From contig BDSL01000049.1 in assembly GCA_003116995.1 (NCBI GenBank), positions 186,001 to 250,000 on the forward strand: DNA of 64,000 nt, given 5' to 3'. Origin of the DNA: Yamagishiella unicocca (Eukaryota; Chlorophyta; Chlorophyceae; Chlamydomonadales; Volvocaceae). The position numbers were made by a program, and so were the translations under genes. The notes beneath the pieces were generated by a model that made no database searches, was not told the origin of the DNA, and saw only the letters and a program-made list of their open reading frames with translations. Positions within the stretch are counted from its first letter, which is position 1. Each line of letters opens with the position of its first letter. Of this stretch, positions 23,701-35,520 are shown one piece after another.

Positions 23701-26700
23701 ACACCTTGGCCTGGCCCGTCTGGCAGTAGCCGAAGTCGAGGGTCTGCGAGGGGCGTTGCGGGGGCGGCGAGACGAGAGGGGGGTTTGATAAGAGAATCCG
23801 CGAATCCACGGGGGGTGAACTTTAACTTCACACTCGTGGACCGAGCAAGAAGCGGAAGGGAGCGCGGCATGGGAGCATTGGGCGGCTGTTGGCGGGGAAG
23901 ACAGAGCGGAACACGACAGTCATGCGGGTGGGTGGTGGACCAGCGGGTGGGTCCTTTTAGCCTCCCGAGCGGGTGAAGCTGGAAGCAACTGGAAGGCTGG
24001 AAGCAGGAACAATCCCTATCACACCCCGTCGACTGCAAGCAGCGGGGAGGGCGGAGGCAACTGGAAGCAAGCAGGGAGGAGGTGCCACCCAGGCGTGGCG
24101 TTCCACGGCCACTGCGCCCCGCGCAAAGGCGCAAGGCCCGGTGCCCGGTCTTACCTCGGTGCTGAGCCGCATGTCGGGGACCTGCACGTGTCCTCGGAGG
24201 GTCAGCACCACGGGCGGCGAGCCCTTGATGTTGATGGGGTACACGAGCTCCAGGTGGCCCGGCTGCACGTTGGACTTGTTCGCGAGCAGGGTGACGGCGA
24301 TCTCCACGGAGCCGAAGTCCGGCGCGCCGGGCAGGCGGGCGACCGCCTCGGGCTCCACCTTGAAGCCGTGCTGCTCCAGCAGGCCCTTGTCGAAGCGGAA
24401 CGTCACCTGACGAGGAGCAATGAGGAACGCCAAGCATGGAAGAGCGGGGGAGCAAAGCAGAGGACTGGGCAGGGGACCGAGCTCTACAGTCCGAGCACGT
24501 GCAAGTACCAGCCCAAGCGACGAGCCCGCGCCCCTGCATCCGCGTCCCCGGCAGCCGCAGCGACTCGCGCAAGAATCGACGAGCTGGGATGCGGGATGCC
24601 CTCCGCACCTGCTGGCTGCTCGTGTTTGTCAGCCTGAACTTGCGCGTCCGCGTCAGGCCCTTGACCACGTAGCCAAAGTCCAGGACGTAGTGCGCGGCCG
24701 CCAGCGCCGGCAGCGCCGACGGAGGGCCCGCCATGCGCGACACGCGCTTGCCCTCCTCGTCACCTCCCGCCGCCTTGGTAGCGGCCACGGTGCCCCCGGA
24801 GTTGACCGTGGCCACCGACGCGTGGCGGACCAAGACAGACCGGTTGCTAACGCCCGTAGCGGAGCGACGCGCGCGCAACTCGCCGGACACGGACGCGGCG
24901 GGGCTCATGACGGTGCTGGCTTCCCTCTGCAGCGTCGCCGCTGCAGGGCCCGGCTGGCCCGCCTCGCGTGCGCCGACCTCCAAGGCCGCGGCGATAGCGG
25001 AGGCGCGGTCCGTGTGCTTCCGGCGCTCCGTCTCCCTCTCCAGCAGCTGCTGGATGAGGCGCAGCCGCTCCGCCTCCACCTCGATCTTCTTCTCGGCGGT
25101 GAGCTGCGCGCCGCCGAAGCCCGCGGTGGAGTGCGCAGACTGCGCCCGGCCCGGTGCGCCGGAGGCGTTCTTGCCGCCGGCGATGCTGCGCGCGCCGCCG
25201 GCGATGCTGCGCGTGGCCGAAGGCGCGCTGCGCGACTGCGCAGTCGGCGGAGCCGAGCCGGCCGTCGGCGGGGGGCCTTCAGCGGCTGCTGCTGCCGCCG
25301 CCGCCTTATTATCCGAGGCCCCTCCCTCGAGCAACGCGCCGCCGCTGGGGCCGCCGCGGATGCTGCGGGTGGTGCTGTGCTGCGGCGCGGCGCCTCCGTT
25401 GAGCGACAGCGCGGCGTCTCCGGGCTTGTTGGGCTCGTCGGCTGGGACGTGGGAGAGCGCGGCGGTGATCATGTTGGTGCGCGCCGCCTCCAGGCACGTC
25501 ATGAACTGCTCGTCGCGGTGGCGCGGCAGGTTGATCGACACCGCGGCGTAGGCGCCCTCCACGATCACCTGGGGGGGGGAGGAGGAGGAGGAGGCAGCAG
25601 CGGGGCAGGCGCAGCGGGGCGAGTCAGGGGAAGTGAAAGGATGCGGATGCGGACATGCGGACATGCGGACATGCGGACATGCGGACATGCGGACATGCGG
25701 ACATGCGGACATGCGGACATGCGGACATGCGGACATGCGGACATGCGGACATGCGGACATGCGGACATGCGATGCACCCAGGATGCGGTTACAGCATCTC
25801 AACCGCCTTGCCGTCCCCCGCCTCCGGCGTTCAACTGGGTCCGCAGCAGGTGGTGGGTACGAGTGCAGGGCGCTGGCGCGGGCCTTACGGCCTTACCTGG
25901 ACGGGCACGGGCTCGAAGTGCGCGACTTCCACAAGCAGGGTCTCCACCAGCTTCTCCGGGATCCCGGGACACACCTGTCAGGGAGGCAGTGTCCGGCAGA
26001 CGGCTCGAGTTGCTAAGCAGGGTTGGCTGCCCTCGACGGGGCAAAGGCAGCCCCCCTCGCGCGCCCCTCGGTTCCTGCCGCGGACGCCGGCTGGCAAGAC
26101 CTCCCACACCACAACAACCTCCCCACCATGCATCGCAAAACGCGCTACCGGACCGTTCCGCTACACAGTTTGGAGTATTTATTTGTTGTGGTTCGTGTAG
26201 GCATAGCAGCCGGGGGCGGAACTAGACCCCTGGCTTGGGCTACGCGAAGGAAGTCCTTCAGCATGCAACCCTCAAACAAACCGTCCTAAACGCTTCCTGG
26301 TCGGTTTCACTTACTTGCTAAGTGCCGACCTAAGGGTTTCCTCTCAACCCCCTCAGCTTCTTCGCCACCCCCTCAGCTTCCTCGCCACCCCCTCGGTTTC
26401 CTCGCCACCCCCCTCAGCTTCCTCGCCACCCCGAACCTCCTCGCGACGCACCTTCAGCTTGATGGTCTCCTTTGTCATCGGTGCGATGGTGCCGGACAGC
26501 GGGGTGGCCTCCACCACTCCGGGTCTAGAGAGCTGCGTGAAGTTGAAGGCGTAGCTGAACGGCACCTTGCCCGAGTTGCTCAGCGTCAGCTCGCGCTCCA
26601 CCGTGCGGTCGTACAGCTGCACACCGAAGTCCATCACCTGAGGGCACGCACGTAACGGCAAGTCAGGACGCCGGACGGCCGGTGTGGCCGAAGCCGAAGG

Positions 26701-29700
26701 CTCAGCACGTACGACGTTATATTTCCCCCCGCGACGTCCCAGCCCCACCCCGTCTTCTTTCCCACAGCCTCTTCTCCTATTTCGTTTGAGTGAATGAGCG
26801 AAGGAAAGTCCGTTCTGCCCCGTACTCCTCCTCCTTTGTCGGGATTCATGGGTCCCCCCTCCACACCCCGTCGAACCCGCGTTACGATACCTGCGGCTCC
26901 ACGCTGTACTTGATGTTGTTGGACTCGCCAGACAGGTTGACCGTGTACGCAGGGCCACCCTCCACCTGACACACGGCCGAGCACGCCGCGCGCACGCCGG
27001 GGTAGGCGAAGAACGAGAACGTCATGGTCTCCGCCTCGCCGGGGCGCAGCACGCCGCGTATGGGCATGACGTCAAACAGCTGCGTCGGCGGCGGCTTGGG
27101 CCGGCCCTGGCGCATCGACATGGAGGCGATGGAGTTGACGTCCTCCTGCACCGAGGCCTTGTCCCAAGCCCAGGCGTACACCACGTCGACGTTGGAGGAG
27201 TTGACGACGCGCACGGGCACACGGCGCGTGGTGTCGAGCAGCACCGAGCCGAAGTCGATGCTGTTGGTGTCGAAGTTGAGGTTGGGGAAGTCGATGTCGC
27301 CGTGCAGGTCGATGGCGTCGCGCTGGGGGTTGTCCGAGTACACCACCTGGAGCTTGGTGCGGGTCTGGATGCTCTGGGGGGGCAGTAAGGAGGGCGAGGG
27401 GGAAATCCGGGTTTCGAGCTTAGTCCCGCGCCGGACCCACACGTGTGTTGTCGTAACACGCGCCAAGCAGCCAGGCAACCAGGCAGGCACGAGGCATCCG
27501 AGGGGGGTGGCGTGGTGGCGCCATGTTGAGATGGGCTCCGTAGCCACGCACAAAACGCGTCACAGCAGTTGGTTCACAGCAGTTGCTTCACAGCAGTTGA
27601 TTCACAGCAGTTGGTTCACAGCAGCTGGTTCACAGCAGTTGGTTCACAGCAGTTTTATAACCGCCTCCGGCGGTAAGGGTTTTAGGGATTCAGGGTACCT
27701 GGAGGTCCTCCTTGAAGTTGGGGTCAAACGTGACGTTGACCGTGCCGCTCTCCTCCAGGTCCAGAGTCCACGACGTGCGGTCCACGACGAAGGGCGGCAG
27801 GGGCCGCAGCCCGAAGGACAGCGGCAGGGGCGAGATGTTCTTGATGGTGAGCGGCCGCGTCTGCGTCTCCACGGGCACGCCCTTGCGGTAGATGTGCCGG
27901 AAGTGCAGCAGGCGCTCGGAGAAGTGCAGCAGCGGCGTGGCGACGTCCGCGCGCATGAAGGTCTCGAAGACGCGCCGCGCGCCCTTGTTAGAGTTGCCGA
28001 AGGTGCCGTTGCACACCAGCTGCTCGCGCACCTCGCCGGGCAGCAGCGCGTTGCCGGTGACGATGAAGGTGGCGGCCTCCTTGGGGCCCAGCTGGACCTG
28101 AGGGAGCGGGAGGCGGGGTCCAGGGGCGGCACATCGCAACAAATATTCAGGAAGGCACATCAGGGGCAGCACATCACAACAAGTATTCAGGAAGGCACAG
28201 CTTCCCCTTTAACACGGCACGGCATGGCACCGCACGGCACCGCACGGCATGTAACGACCAAACCAGGTTTGAATGTGGTAGGGCGTGAGTGGAGGGCGGC
28301 CGAACGAGGCCCAGTACAATGCACGGCTCCGCAGTACGCAAAGCGCCCGCACCTATCGACCGCTTTCGTCCCAGCGCGCCAGGCAGGCAGACTACAGAGT
28401 GCCGCCTGCGCAACAAGAGCGGCACACGGACGTACCTTGTCGGGCGTGATGTTGAAGACGGGGTGCTGCTCGGGGGAGATGAGCGCCAACTCGAACTTCT
28501 TGCCCGACCCACGATGCGCCTTAGCGTACTCCTTCTTCAGCTCCTCGAACCTGGGTGCGGATTCACGAGGGACCCGGGCGGGTGCGGTGGGATGGTTTCC
28601 CTTGTCGGGTTATAGGAAGGGGGAAGCCACCACCGTGAGCCGCCTGTGCGGTCTCGGACGCGCCCTGTGTCGCGGGAGCTCACCTGTTGGAGGTCCAGGC
28701 CAGCATCACGGTCTTGCGACCCATGTTATAGACCGTCGTCTCGCGGGTGAAAGCCCGGCCAACGAACTGGTACCCAAAGTCCACCAGGCCGCTCGACAAG
28801 TCCTCCGCCAGGATGGCGCTGCCGGTGCCTGCGTTGCGAGGTGGCGAGGAAGGAAGCGGAAGCGATCGCACCTTGCGTGAATCAAACTGGCGACCCGAGC
28901 CCCCCATCATACACTCGCGGTTTGCAAGCCCGCGCGCCGGCGCCGTTGCCTACAACACAAAACCGCCCCCACCACCGCCCAATCGGCCCCCCATTCCCAA
29001 CGCTCCACCGCGAGTTCACTCCTTTGGAGAGAGAAATCCCCTCGGAGAGAGCACCCAAAGGGCGCGTCGGGGCGAACAGTGCCGCCGACGTACATCCATA
29101 CTCCGCACATCGCGCCCTCCGCCCCACTCACCGCTCGCCGTCAGCGGGATGGGCATGTCGGCCCCCTCCTGGATCAGCACGTGCAGCGTGTCTGAGAAGT
29201 CCATGCTCTCGTCCATCTTGACGATCACGTGTGCCGTACAGCTCTCGCCGGGCTCCAGGTGCGCCTGGCGCGGCTCCACGCTGAAGACGCTGTCCTTGGC
29301 CTCGATGAAGAGCTTGAAGTCGGCCGCGATGGCGCTGATGTTGTTGACGGTCAGCGGCAGTGAGTGCTCCTTGAGCACGGGTACGCGGTCAAAGGCGATG
29401 GTGGGAGTGGCGGTCCTGCACGGAGGGCGTGGGTTGGCACCGGGATTTTGGGTCAGGGACGGCGAACCACAGACGGGGACGGGGACGGGCAGTGTTGGGT
29501 TCGAATCGCGCTTGAAAGCACGGTATGTACGCGTGTCGGAGCTGCCACGACTATGCGAAGGCAAACTGCCGCCGGCTGCGTTGCAGGGGCTGGTGGGTTG
29601 TGCGGTGTGGTGGAGGGGCGTGCACCCACCGGGGGAGAGATCCACGCACGCCATAAGGCAGCGGACGTTGAGGTGCGCGGGGCAAGGGCGGATGAGAACC

Positions 29701-32700
29701 CCATCATGCGATGTGCAGAAACCTGGAGGGCTGACAGCCCCTCCGCCCACCTCCCGCGGAGACTCACCGGCCGTCGATGTCGTCACCGAAGTCCAGTTGC
29801 GGCCCGACGCACTTCGCGTTGAGGACCAACTCCAGGGGCGCCCCCTTGGATCCGAGCGCTTTGACGCGCACCGGGATCTGGATCCGGCCCAGCGTGTATG
29901 TGGTCAACGTCAGCTCCACCGCCTGCTCTCCCCGAGCCGGGATGCCGCCGGAGGAGGGCTCCACCGTGAAGGACGCCAGACCCACCGAGTTGTGCTCCTG
30001 CTGCATCACCTCGAACTTGGCTGGCAGCTTGGACTCGTTGACGATGCGCAGCTCCTACGCAGCCGAGACGAGGAACGAAACGAGTGTGGGAGGTAAAAGA
30101 TAATCCGCGAATCCACGGCCGACAAACCAACGGCGTTGAAGATGGTGGTCCAGGAGCGATGGGAGGCGAGTAGACGGAGCGGAGGCGCTGCTGAATTATA
30201 GTGTAAAGTGATAAGGCAACGTGGGAGGTGTGTGGTTCGCGAGAGAGGGCTCCCCGTGCACCGTGGCGGCTTAGGGAACGGCGTTGGCGGTGCGACACGG
30301 AAGGGGTGAGGCGAGGGAAAGGTGCGGCGGGCAGGTGCTGGTAGCTGGACGAATGGGGCCAGCTGCACCCGAAACCTGCCGCCAGCGGCGTTGCAGTCTG
30401 ACGCCCCGCGCCTAGCCTCCCGCTTCCCACAACCTGAGAGGGATGAGGGAAGCCGGCACGGCAACCCCAGTGAGCAGGGCCCCCACCTGCTTGTAGGGGT
30501 AGCGCAAGCTACACTCGCCAAACTCCAGCGTGCGAGAGTATAGGCTCAGCTTGGGCACCGCGCACTCGCCGGTGAGGGGCAGCACCAGCTGCCGCTCCGC
30601 CACGCCAGGAATATCCATCACCAGCTCCGTACGGTAGCGCTGGACCTGTCAGTAGCCGAATGGAGGGGGGAAGAGGGCAGGGAAAGAGGGGTGAGGATCA
30701 GCAGGCCCTGGCGAGGTGCCGCGTCCGGCCTACGCCACTAGCACGCTGGAGGGGTGGGTTGCAAGGAAAACCCGTGTAGGGAAGGAAAAACCCTAGGCGG
30801 GTAGGTGGTGGGGGGAGGAAGGGGCACGGCACACACCCATGCTGGGGGAGCGTGTGCCCATCCGCTCCCCCGCCCGCGGAGAGGGTGCCGTCGCGGGATG
30901 AGGCGTAGCGTGGAATCGCAACGCCGCGCTTCCCCCCCCCCGCTCGTTGCCGCCCTCGCAGCCGATGCACGGGCCTGGCGGCCTGGCGGCCTCCGGTCCG
31001 TAACGCCTGAAGCCGTGGCCCTGATCCGGGGCGCAGGGCACTCACCGTCCTGCTTATGAACTCCACGTTAATCTTCACGCGGCCGTGCGGCAGGATGGTG
31101 CCCTTGGCGGGAAGGATCTGGAACTCGCGCGGCTCCTCGTTGTCGGTGGGCACCCGCCACACGAAGCGCAGCGGGATCTCGCTCGTGTTGGTCAGCGTGT
31201 ACTCCTTGGTGTACCTGCGGGGGGGAGGTGGCAACGACCGCGCCAGCGATGCCGGTGCCGGTTAGGGCGCGTAGTGAGCCTGGGAGGCTGGGGGCTGGGC
31301 CTGCCATGGAAGCAGGGTTTGCGGCTGGGGGCTGGGCGGCTGGGGGCTGGGCCTGCCACGGAAGCAGGGTTTGCGGCTGGGGGCTGGGCGGCTGGGGGCT
31401 GGGCCTGCCACGGAAGCAGGGTTTGCGGCTGGGGGCTGGGCGGCTGGGGGCTGGGCCTGCCACGGACGCAGGGGCGCGACGTACGCCTGGTGTGCATCGC
31501 GGAGGTCGCTGGGCTAGGGAAGGCTAGGGCATGGGGCTTACTTGGCAGCCGATGCCGTTGGCTGTCTCGAAAGCTCTTGGCGGCTACACGTGCGGTCAAT
31601 GTCACCATTGCCCCTGGGAAAGCTCGTCTCCACCCTGCCATGACCCTGGTTGCGCGCCGCCGACTGTGCAGACAGATTCCATGCGTGGCGGGCTTCACTG
31701 ACCCGCATCGCCGACCGCCGCCCACGCCCATGCGACCCATGACCGTATTAATCGCATGCTATCTACGCCCCAACCTCGTGTAAGGGTGTTCGTGGATGCC
31801 CCGACCCCACCATGACGGCTGAGGCATTCAAACCCGTGACAGGACACCTCCGCACGTAAATCCCATGCCTGCCCCAGCTTCCAGCAACAGCGCTTTCGGC
31901 ACCCCTAGAGCTGGTGCTTCTCCTGGCGATTGCTGTGTGAAACATGCGCATCGACTGTCTGTCGGCGTGTTTTGCTCGCCTGCCCTTCCGCGTCCCCCCT
32001 CGCCCCGCGTGCGTCCCTTCCGGCCCCCCTTGTGTGTGTGTGTGTGTTTTAACCCTCCCCCGTTCGTTCTCGGTCCCCCCTTCCCCCCTGCCGTGGATCC
32101 GCGGACTTCCTCTACAAATTCCCCCCCCCCCGCCTGCGTCGCACCTGAAGCCGTACGAGCACACCCCGAAGTCCAGCGCCTCCTCATCCACCTCAAACGA
32201 CGGCGCGCACACGCGGCCCTTAAACTGCAGGCTCAGAGGCTCGCTGCTGCCCTTGATCTGCCACAAAAACGTCTCATCAAACGCGCCCAGCAGGTCCGAT
32301 AGCAGCTTGACCTTGATGACCTGGATCTGCCCGCCCGCCAGGCGCCCGCTGGACGGCTCAAACGTGAAGCGGGTCCCGAAGGGGCTGCTCGGCGGCACCA
32401 GCCGGAAATCCACGTCAATTTTGCCGCGGTTCTGGAGCTCCACCTCGTACTGGTGCAGCGTGTTGACCCACGTGTCGCCCACATCCAGGACGTCGTAGGA
32501 GAACACCGCGGCAGGGCCCAGGCCGCGCCCCTTGAGCACCACGGGCAGCCGCTCCGAGCGCCCCGCGGCGTCCACGTACGCGACCACCTCGTACTCCCGC
32601 GCGTGGTCCGGACTGAAGGTCACCATGACCTCGACCTCGCTGTGCGGCCAGATGGTGCCCTCCGCAGGGCTGACGGAGAAGTTGCGGTCGCTGAAGAGGT

Positions 32701-34384
32701 GGGTGTCCAGCAGCGCGTCGCGCTGGGCCTTATGCAGCCGGCGCGTCAGCTGCGCCGCGGCGCTGGACAGGATGTCGTCCTCGTCCTCGGACGACGCGTC
32801 CCCCTCGCCGTCCTGGCCCGCGCCGGGGCTGCTGCTGCCGTTGCCGTTGCGGTAGTTGACGGTTTGGGAGGCGGTTAGCGTGCCCAGCCGCTGCGTCGTC
32901 AGCGACAGGTCCTGCTCCGCCGTGGGCCGCTGCTTGACGGCGTAGGTGATGCTGGAGTCGCTGTTGTTGATGATCTTGAAGGTCTTTTGGCTGGACTTCG
33001 TCACGAATGTGGACAGCATGCTGACCACGCCCTGCGACAGGCCGACCTCCAGCTCGTGCCCGCTGCCCACCAGCTGCGCGTAGACGCAGCGGCCGCTGTC
33101 GTACTGAATCTCCAGCTCGCCGTCGTACCGCCCGACCGACGGCGGGTTGAAGACGACGGAGCACTGGAGAGTTTCACTAGGCGCCAGGTGACCCGCCGCC
33201 GGGCTCACCGAGAACGGCGCCGGCGCCGAGAGGCTGAAGTGGGCGGCCTTGCTGCCGACGTTCCGCACAAACACGGTCTGCTTCGTTTCCACCTTGGCGG
33301 GCACCGTGCCAAACTCGATGAGGTCTGGGAAATCCAGCGCCGCGGAGGCGCCCACCGCTATCACCGGCACCACGAACTTCTCCCGCTCCGTGCAGACGAT
33401 CAGGTCGCAGGAGTAGTCGTCACGCGACTCGGGCCTGAAGGTGACGACCACCGCCACCTCCATCCCCGTCGCCACCTTGCTGTCCTCCTTGCCCGCCGCT
33501 GCCGCTCGCCGCACCGAGAAGTACGGCGACTCCATGGGCAGCACCTTAATGCGCCGAGAGACCTGCAGGCCGGATCCCGTAAGCGCAGTTCAGCAGCGGT
33601 AGTTTGGAGGTGGACCGGCGGCGGTTTGGGGCCAACGAGATTGCCGTTCCCCCAGCCGCAGACCCACGAGGTCTTTTGCGGGTGCAACAGTCGCGTGCAG
33701 CTGTACAGGTTGTACAGGTCCGACGGGCACATAGAGTCAACCGATAATGTCATTGCGCATGATGACGTACATCTGTGCACAGATTGCTTCCGTAATCAGA
33801 ACCAATCGCTCGGCACCCATGTCGCCGACCCAAATGCATGCCGGTTGAGGGCCTCCAGGTGCTCACGGTGGCACCAGCGTGGCAGCGTAGCACCAATTCG
33901 GCGCTGGCAGCAGCTATGTGGGATGTGCTGCCCGGATTAAGTGCGCGTTTTTTGTGGCCCACAATCACGAATGCACATTTTGCGGCCGCCCGCAGCCCCG
34001 TCAGGCAGCCAAGCTTATGTGCACCAACCAAGCCGCCTACGACCTGTGTATGACCGGCACCACCGTTCTTTGGCACCCGTCATCCCGCTAGCCCATCCGC
34101 CAACCACCGTTCCATCACCGACATCAACGGGATCCGAGACACGCAGCCCCACCCCGTCGGCTTTTTCCACCACGCATACCACCCATGCTCACAGAGTCGT
34201 TGTTGCGAAGATACAAAGTCGCCTCATAGGTCTGAAACGCCTCATAGTTGTGGAAAGTAACCTCCGGGGGAAAGGGCTGGAAAATGGGTTCGTCCACAGG
34301 TACCTTGCAATCAACCTGGGGGCCGGGCGGGGGGCTCAGCGTCGGCCAACTGGGTGTCAGCGTGCTAAAGCGATGATCCCCCAT
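9817..34384 (-). CDS. HYDIN: HYDIN, central-pair apparatus protein (complete, 29 exons)
   Basis: Giant axonemal protein of the C2 microtubule projection of the flagellar central pair; loss causes hydrocephalus in mammals and paralysed or stiff flagella in algae (family knowledge). The model has 14,490 coding nt, 4,829 aa, near the human length of about 5,100. The ATG at 34384 sits in AACAATGG. The N-terminus (FPPEVTFHNYEAFQTYEATL, LRNNDS) continues into SPYFSV, CTEREKFVVPV and LDFPDLIEFG, all close to vertebrate HYDIN. Repeated ASH/MSP-type beta-sandwich units follow throughout, recognised by recurring 'DFG', 'F.I.P..G.I.PG' and 'V.F.P' patterns. An adenylate-kinase-like module lies in the exon 22386-20246. 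Further landmarks are LDLKVDETQELVVYAFPKAD and the C-terminal GRCIPPKPQGPVDVSRGTA, ending QWVYYLQA before the TGA at 9819. Exon 25568-24609 carries an Ala/Gly/Ser-rich linker and a charged helix (EKKIEVEAERLRLIQQLLER). Exon coordinates are listed in the next entry. Confidence 0.97.
10745..10838. repeat. Tandem duplication in last HYDIN intron
   Basis: Two copies of a roughly 43-bp GGGAGGGCAGGCGAGG-type unit immediately upstream of the last acceptor; in the transcript this is a long CT-rich tract. Confidence 0.8.
13517..13556. repeat. GTGAT/GTGTGAT short tandem repeat
   Basis: Alternating GTGAT and GTGTGAT units in the HYDIN intron 13660-13454. Confidence 0.8.
15132..15175. repeat. 11-bp TGGACCTCATT repeat
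   Basis: Four tandem copies (the last ends CGTG) in the HYDIN intron 15412-15061, next to a polypyrimidine stretch at 15229-15307. Confidence 0.9.
22074..22100 (-). other. HYDIN: HYDIN adenylate-kinase-like P-loop position, lysine absent
   Basis: The translated segment is FVIVVGPHLVGTTTQARRLG, about residues 1964-1983. In family terms this is the Walker A site of the HYDIN adenylate-kinase-like domain (vertebrates: GAPLTGKT). Here the invariant GK(T/S) reads GTT, so nucleotide binding is unlikely to be conventional. Ala/Gly-rich low-complexity sequence precedes it. Confidence 0.8.
23314..23374. repeat. Imperfect 9-bp TTTGCCAGA/TGTGCCAGA array
   Basis: About seven degenerate copies in the HYDIN intron 23551-23015. 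Confidence 0.75.
25645..25770. repeat. 8-bp ATGCGGAC tandem array
   Basis: About 15 perfect copies of ATGCGGAC in the HYDIN intron 25896-25569. The 8-bp period gives open frames reading MRTCGHAD on the plus strand and CPHVRMSA on the minus strand, which are not genes. Confidence 0.97.
26345..26432. repeat. About 22-bp CT-rich tandem repeat
   Basis: Four copies of a CCCCCTCAGCTTCCTCGCCA-type unit just downstream of the donor of HYDIN exon 26637-26452. Confidence 0.88.
27561..27655. repeat. 14-bp CACAGCAGTTGGTT tandem repeat
   Basis: Nearly seven copies with single-base variants, in the HYDIN intron 27698-27374. In transcript sense it lies early in that intron. Confidence 0.93.
28126..28198. 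repeat. Short tandem duplication in HYDIN intron
   Basis: Two copies of a unit containing CAACAAATATTCAGGAAGGC (the second with AAGTATT), followed by a GGCACCGCAC micro-repeat to about 28250. Confidence 0.85.
31284..31475. repeat. 52-bp G-rich minisatellite
   Basis: Nearly four copies of a 52-bp unit containing GGGGGCTGGGCCTGCCA and GGAAGCAGGGTTTGCGGC, in the HYDIN intron 32144-31215. The runs of G could form quadruplexes on the plus strand, which is the non-transcribed strand's complement for HYDIN. Confidence 0.93.
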
Positions 34385-35520
34385 TGTTACAATCGCTTCC
34401 TGTGGTGAACCCCACAAGAGAATAACCCGGGATTCGGTGCATGTATGTGACGCGAGGATGCAACCGAGGGGTGTGGGGACGGCGTCATGTGCAGCATGGG
34501 GCATGGGGCGCGGGGCAACGGGCGTGTGGGGAGAGCAGGAGGGGTTGTTTGTCGGAGACCAGGAGGATTGGCAGGCAAATTAAATTTTTTACTTAGCAAC
34601 TAATGTTCGCGCAAGACAGCCGCGTGGTCGCCACCTCACATGGTGGCTGAAGTCTGCGATGTTTAAGTGCTCGATAATCCGCGGACGCGGCCGCCAACCC
34701 TCCACATTCCGGCCCGGTTGCGACACTTCCGCAACCTGCTGGCTCGGCAACTTCTGCAAGCATGCACATGGACGTTTGCGAGCAATGTTCTTGCCGAACC
34801 AGCATCGTCAGGAAGGACATGGCAAATACCTTGGCATGCTGGGTAGGATCAACATCGCCATTGTATTTCTTGTATTTTAAAGTTGCTTTCGGAGGGCTCT
34901 CCTGGTGTTTCAAAGACCCTCCGCGCGTGCCAGTAAGGGTCCCGCTCCCGACCATTGCTATTTGCGCCTTCTCCGCTTGTCATCCATCAGAATCAGCCGT
35001 GGAGCATCGACCAAATACCCAGTCGTATTTCGTTAGATAGCTCAGCAGGCGGTGTATTGTCCTATGAAAGCTGCCTTCGAGCTGCGGCACAAGGAGTCAG
35101 AATGAGTGCTGTACTCCTACGCATGAAAGGTACAGTCAGTCTCTATACAATGCTAAACACGAACACGTTGACAACGACTGTCGCATATGGTGCGCAAGGC
35201 CAACCTGGCGTCGTACACCAGCGTCGCGAAAAAGAAGACCAGAGCACTGCTTACATGTAATTGACGAATTTCATCGTTACATACGTGCCCTTCGCGTTAG
35301 ACTTTATCCTGTCTAGCTATTGAGTGCTCAATACACAAGGCAGTTATATCTTTGGAAATGCCCTTTCTTGTCCCCTTTACATTATTGAATAACACCTACG
35401 TACGTTGCGACCTTATGAGTGGTTCGACAGCTGCTTGCTCAGATATGCTTGCTCTGCTGCTCATTGCGTACACATCAACCCTGTCATGGCGATAAGTTTT
35501 ATCTTAAGTCGCCCTCTCCA
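34385..35520. other. Intergenic: HYDIN upstream region and phosphatase 3' flank
   Basis: The HYDIN promoter should lie at 34385-35100. The GC content drops compared with the coding regions. Minus-strand TGTAA words at 35377-35381, 35277-35281 and 35251-35255 are candidate poly(A) signals of the phosphatase gene. No exon recognised. Confidence 0.6.
35377..35381 (-). terminator. Candidate poly(A) signal of the Cdc25/rhodanese gene
   Basis: TGTAA on the minus strand, about 140 nt past the stop; two further copies follow within 130 nt. Confidence 0.45.

Larger units (their letters stand above)
9817..34384 (-). other. HYDIN: Exon map of HYDIN
   Basis: Coding exons in transcript order: 34384-34193, 33562-32145, 31214-31046, 30645-30487, 30054-29768, 29415-29132, 28828-28684, 28550-28436, 28097-27699, 27373-26891, 26637-26452, 25974-25897, 25568-24609, 24406-24155, 23743-23552, 23014-22716, 22386-20246, 19740-19512, 19063-18901, 18523-18395, 18034-17843, 17592-17514, 17352-17208, 16834-15413, 15060-13661, 13453-13188, 13018-12837, 12547-10943, 10735-9817. 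Each intron begins GT and ends AG, and the reading phase is conserved across all 28 junctions. For exon 17352-17208 the donor GTGGGT at 17207 was preferred over GTGGCG at 17203 because only it keeps frame. Intron lengths run from about 180 to about 930 nt. Confidence 0.9.

Noticed and set aside
8947..30096. Long plus-strand open frames (8947-10773, 10813-12363, 13626-14852, 24420-26225, 27024-28880)
   Set aside because: They lie antisense to HYDIN exons and run through its splice sites. GC-rich wobble positions keep antisense frames open. No recognisable domain is present.
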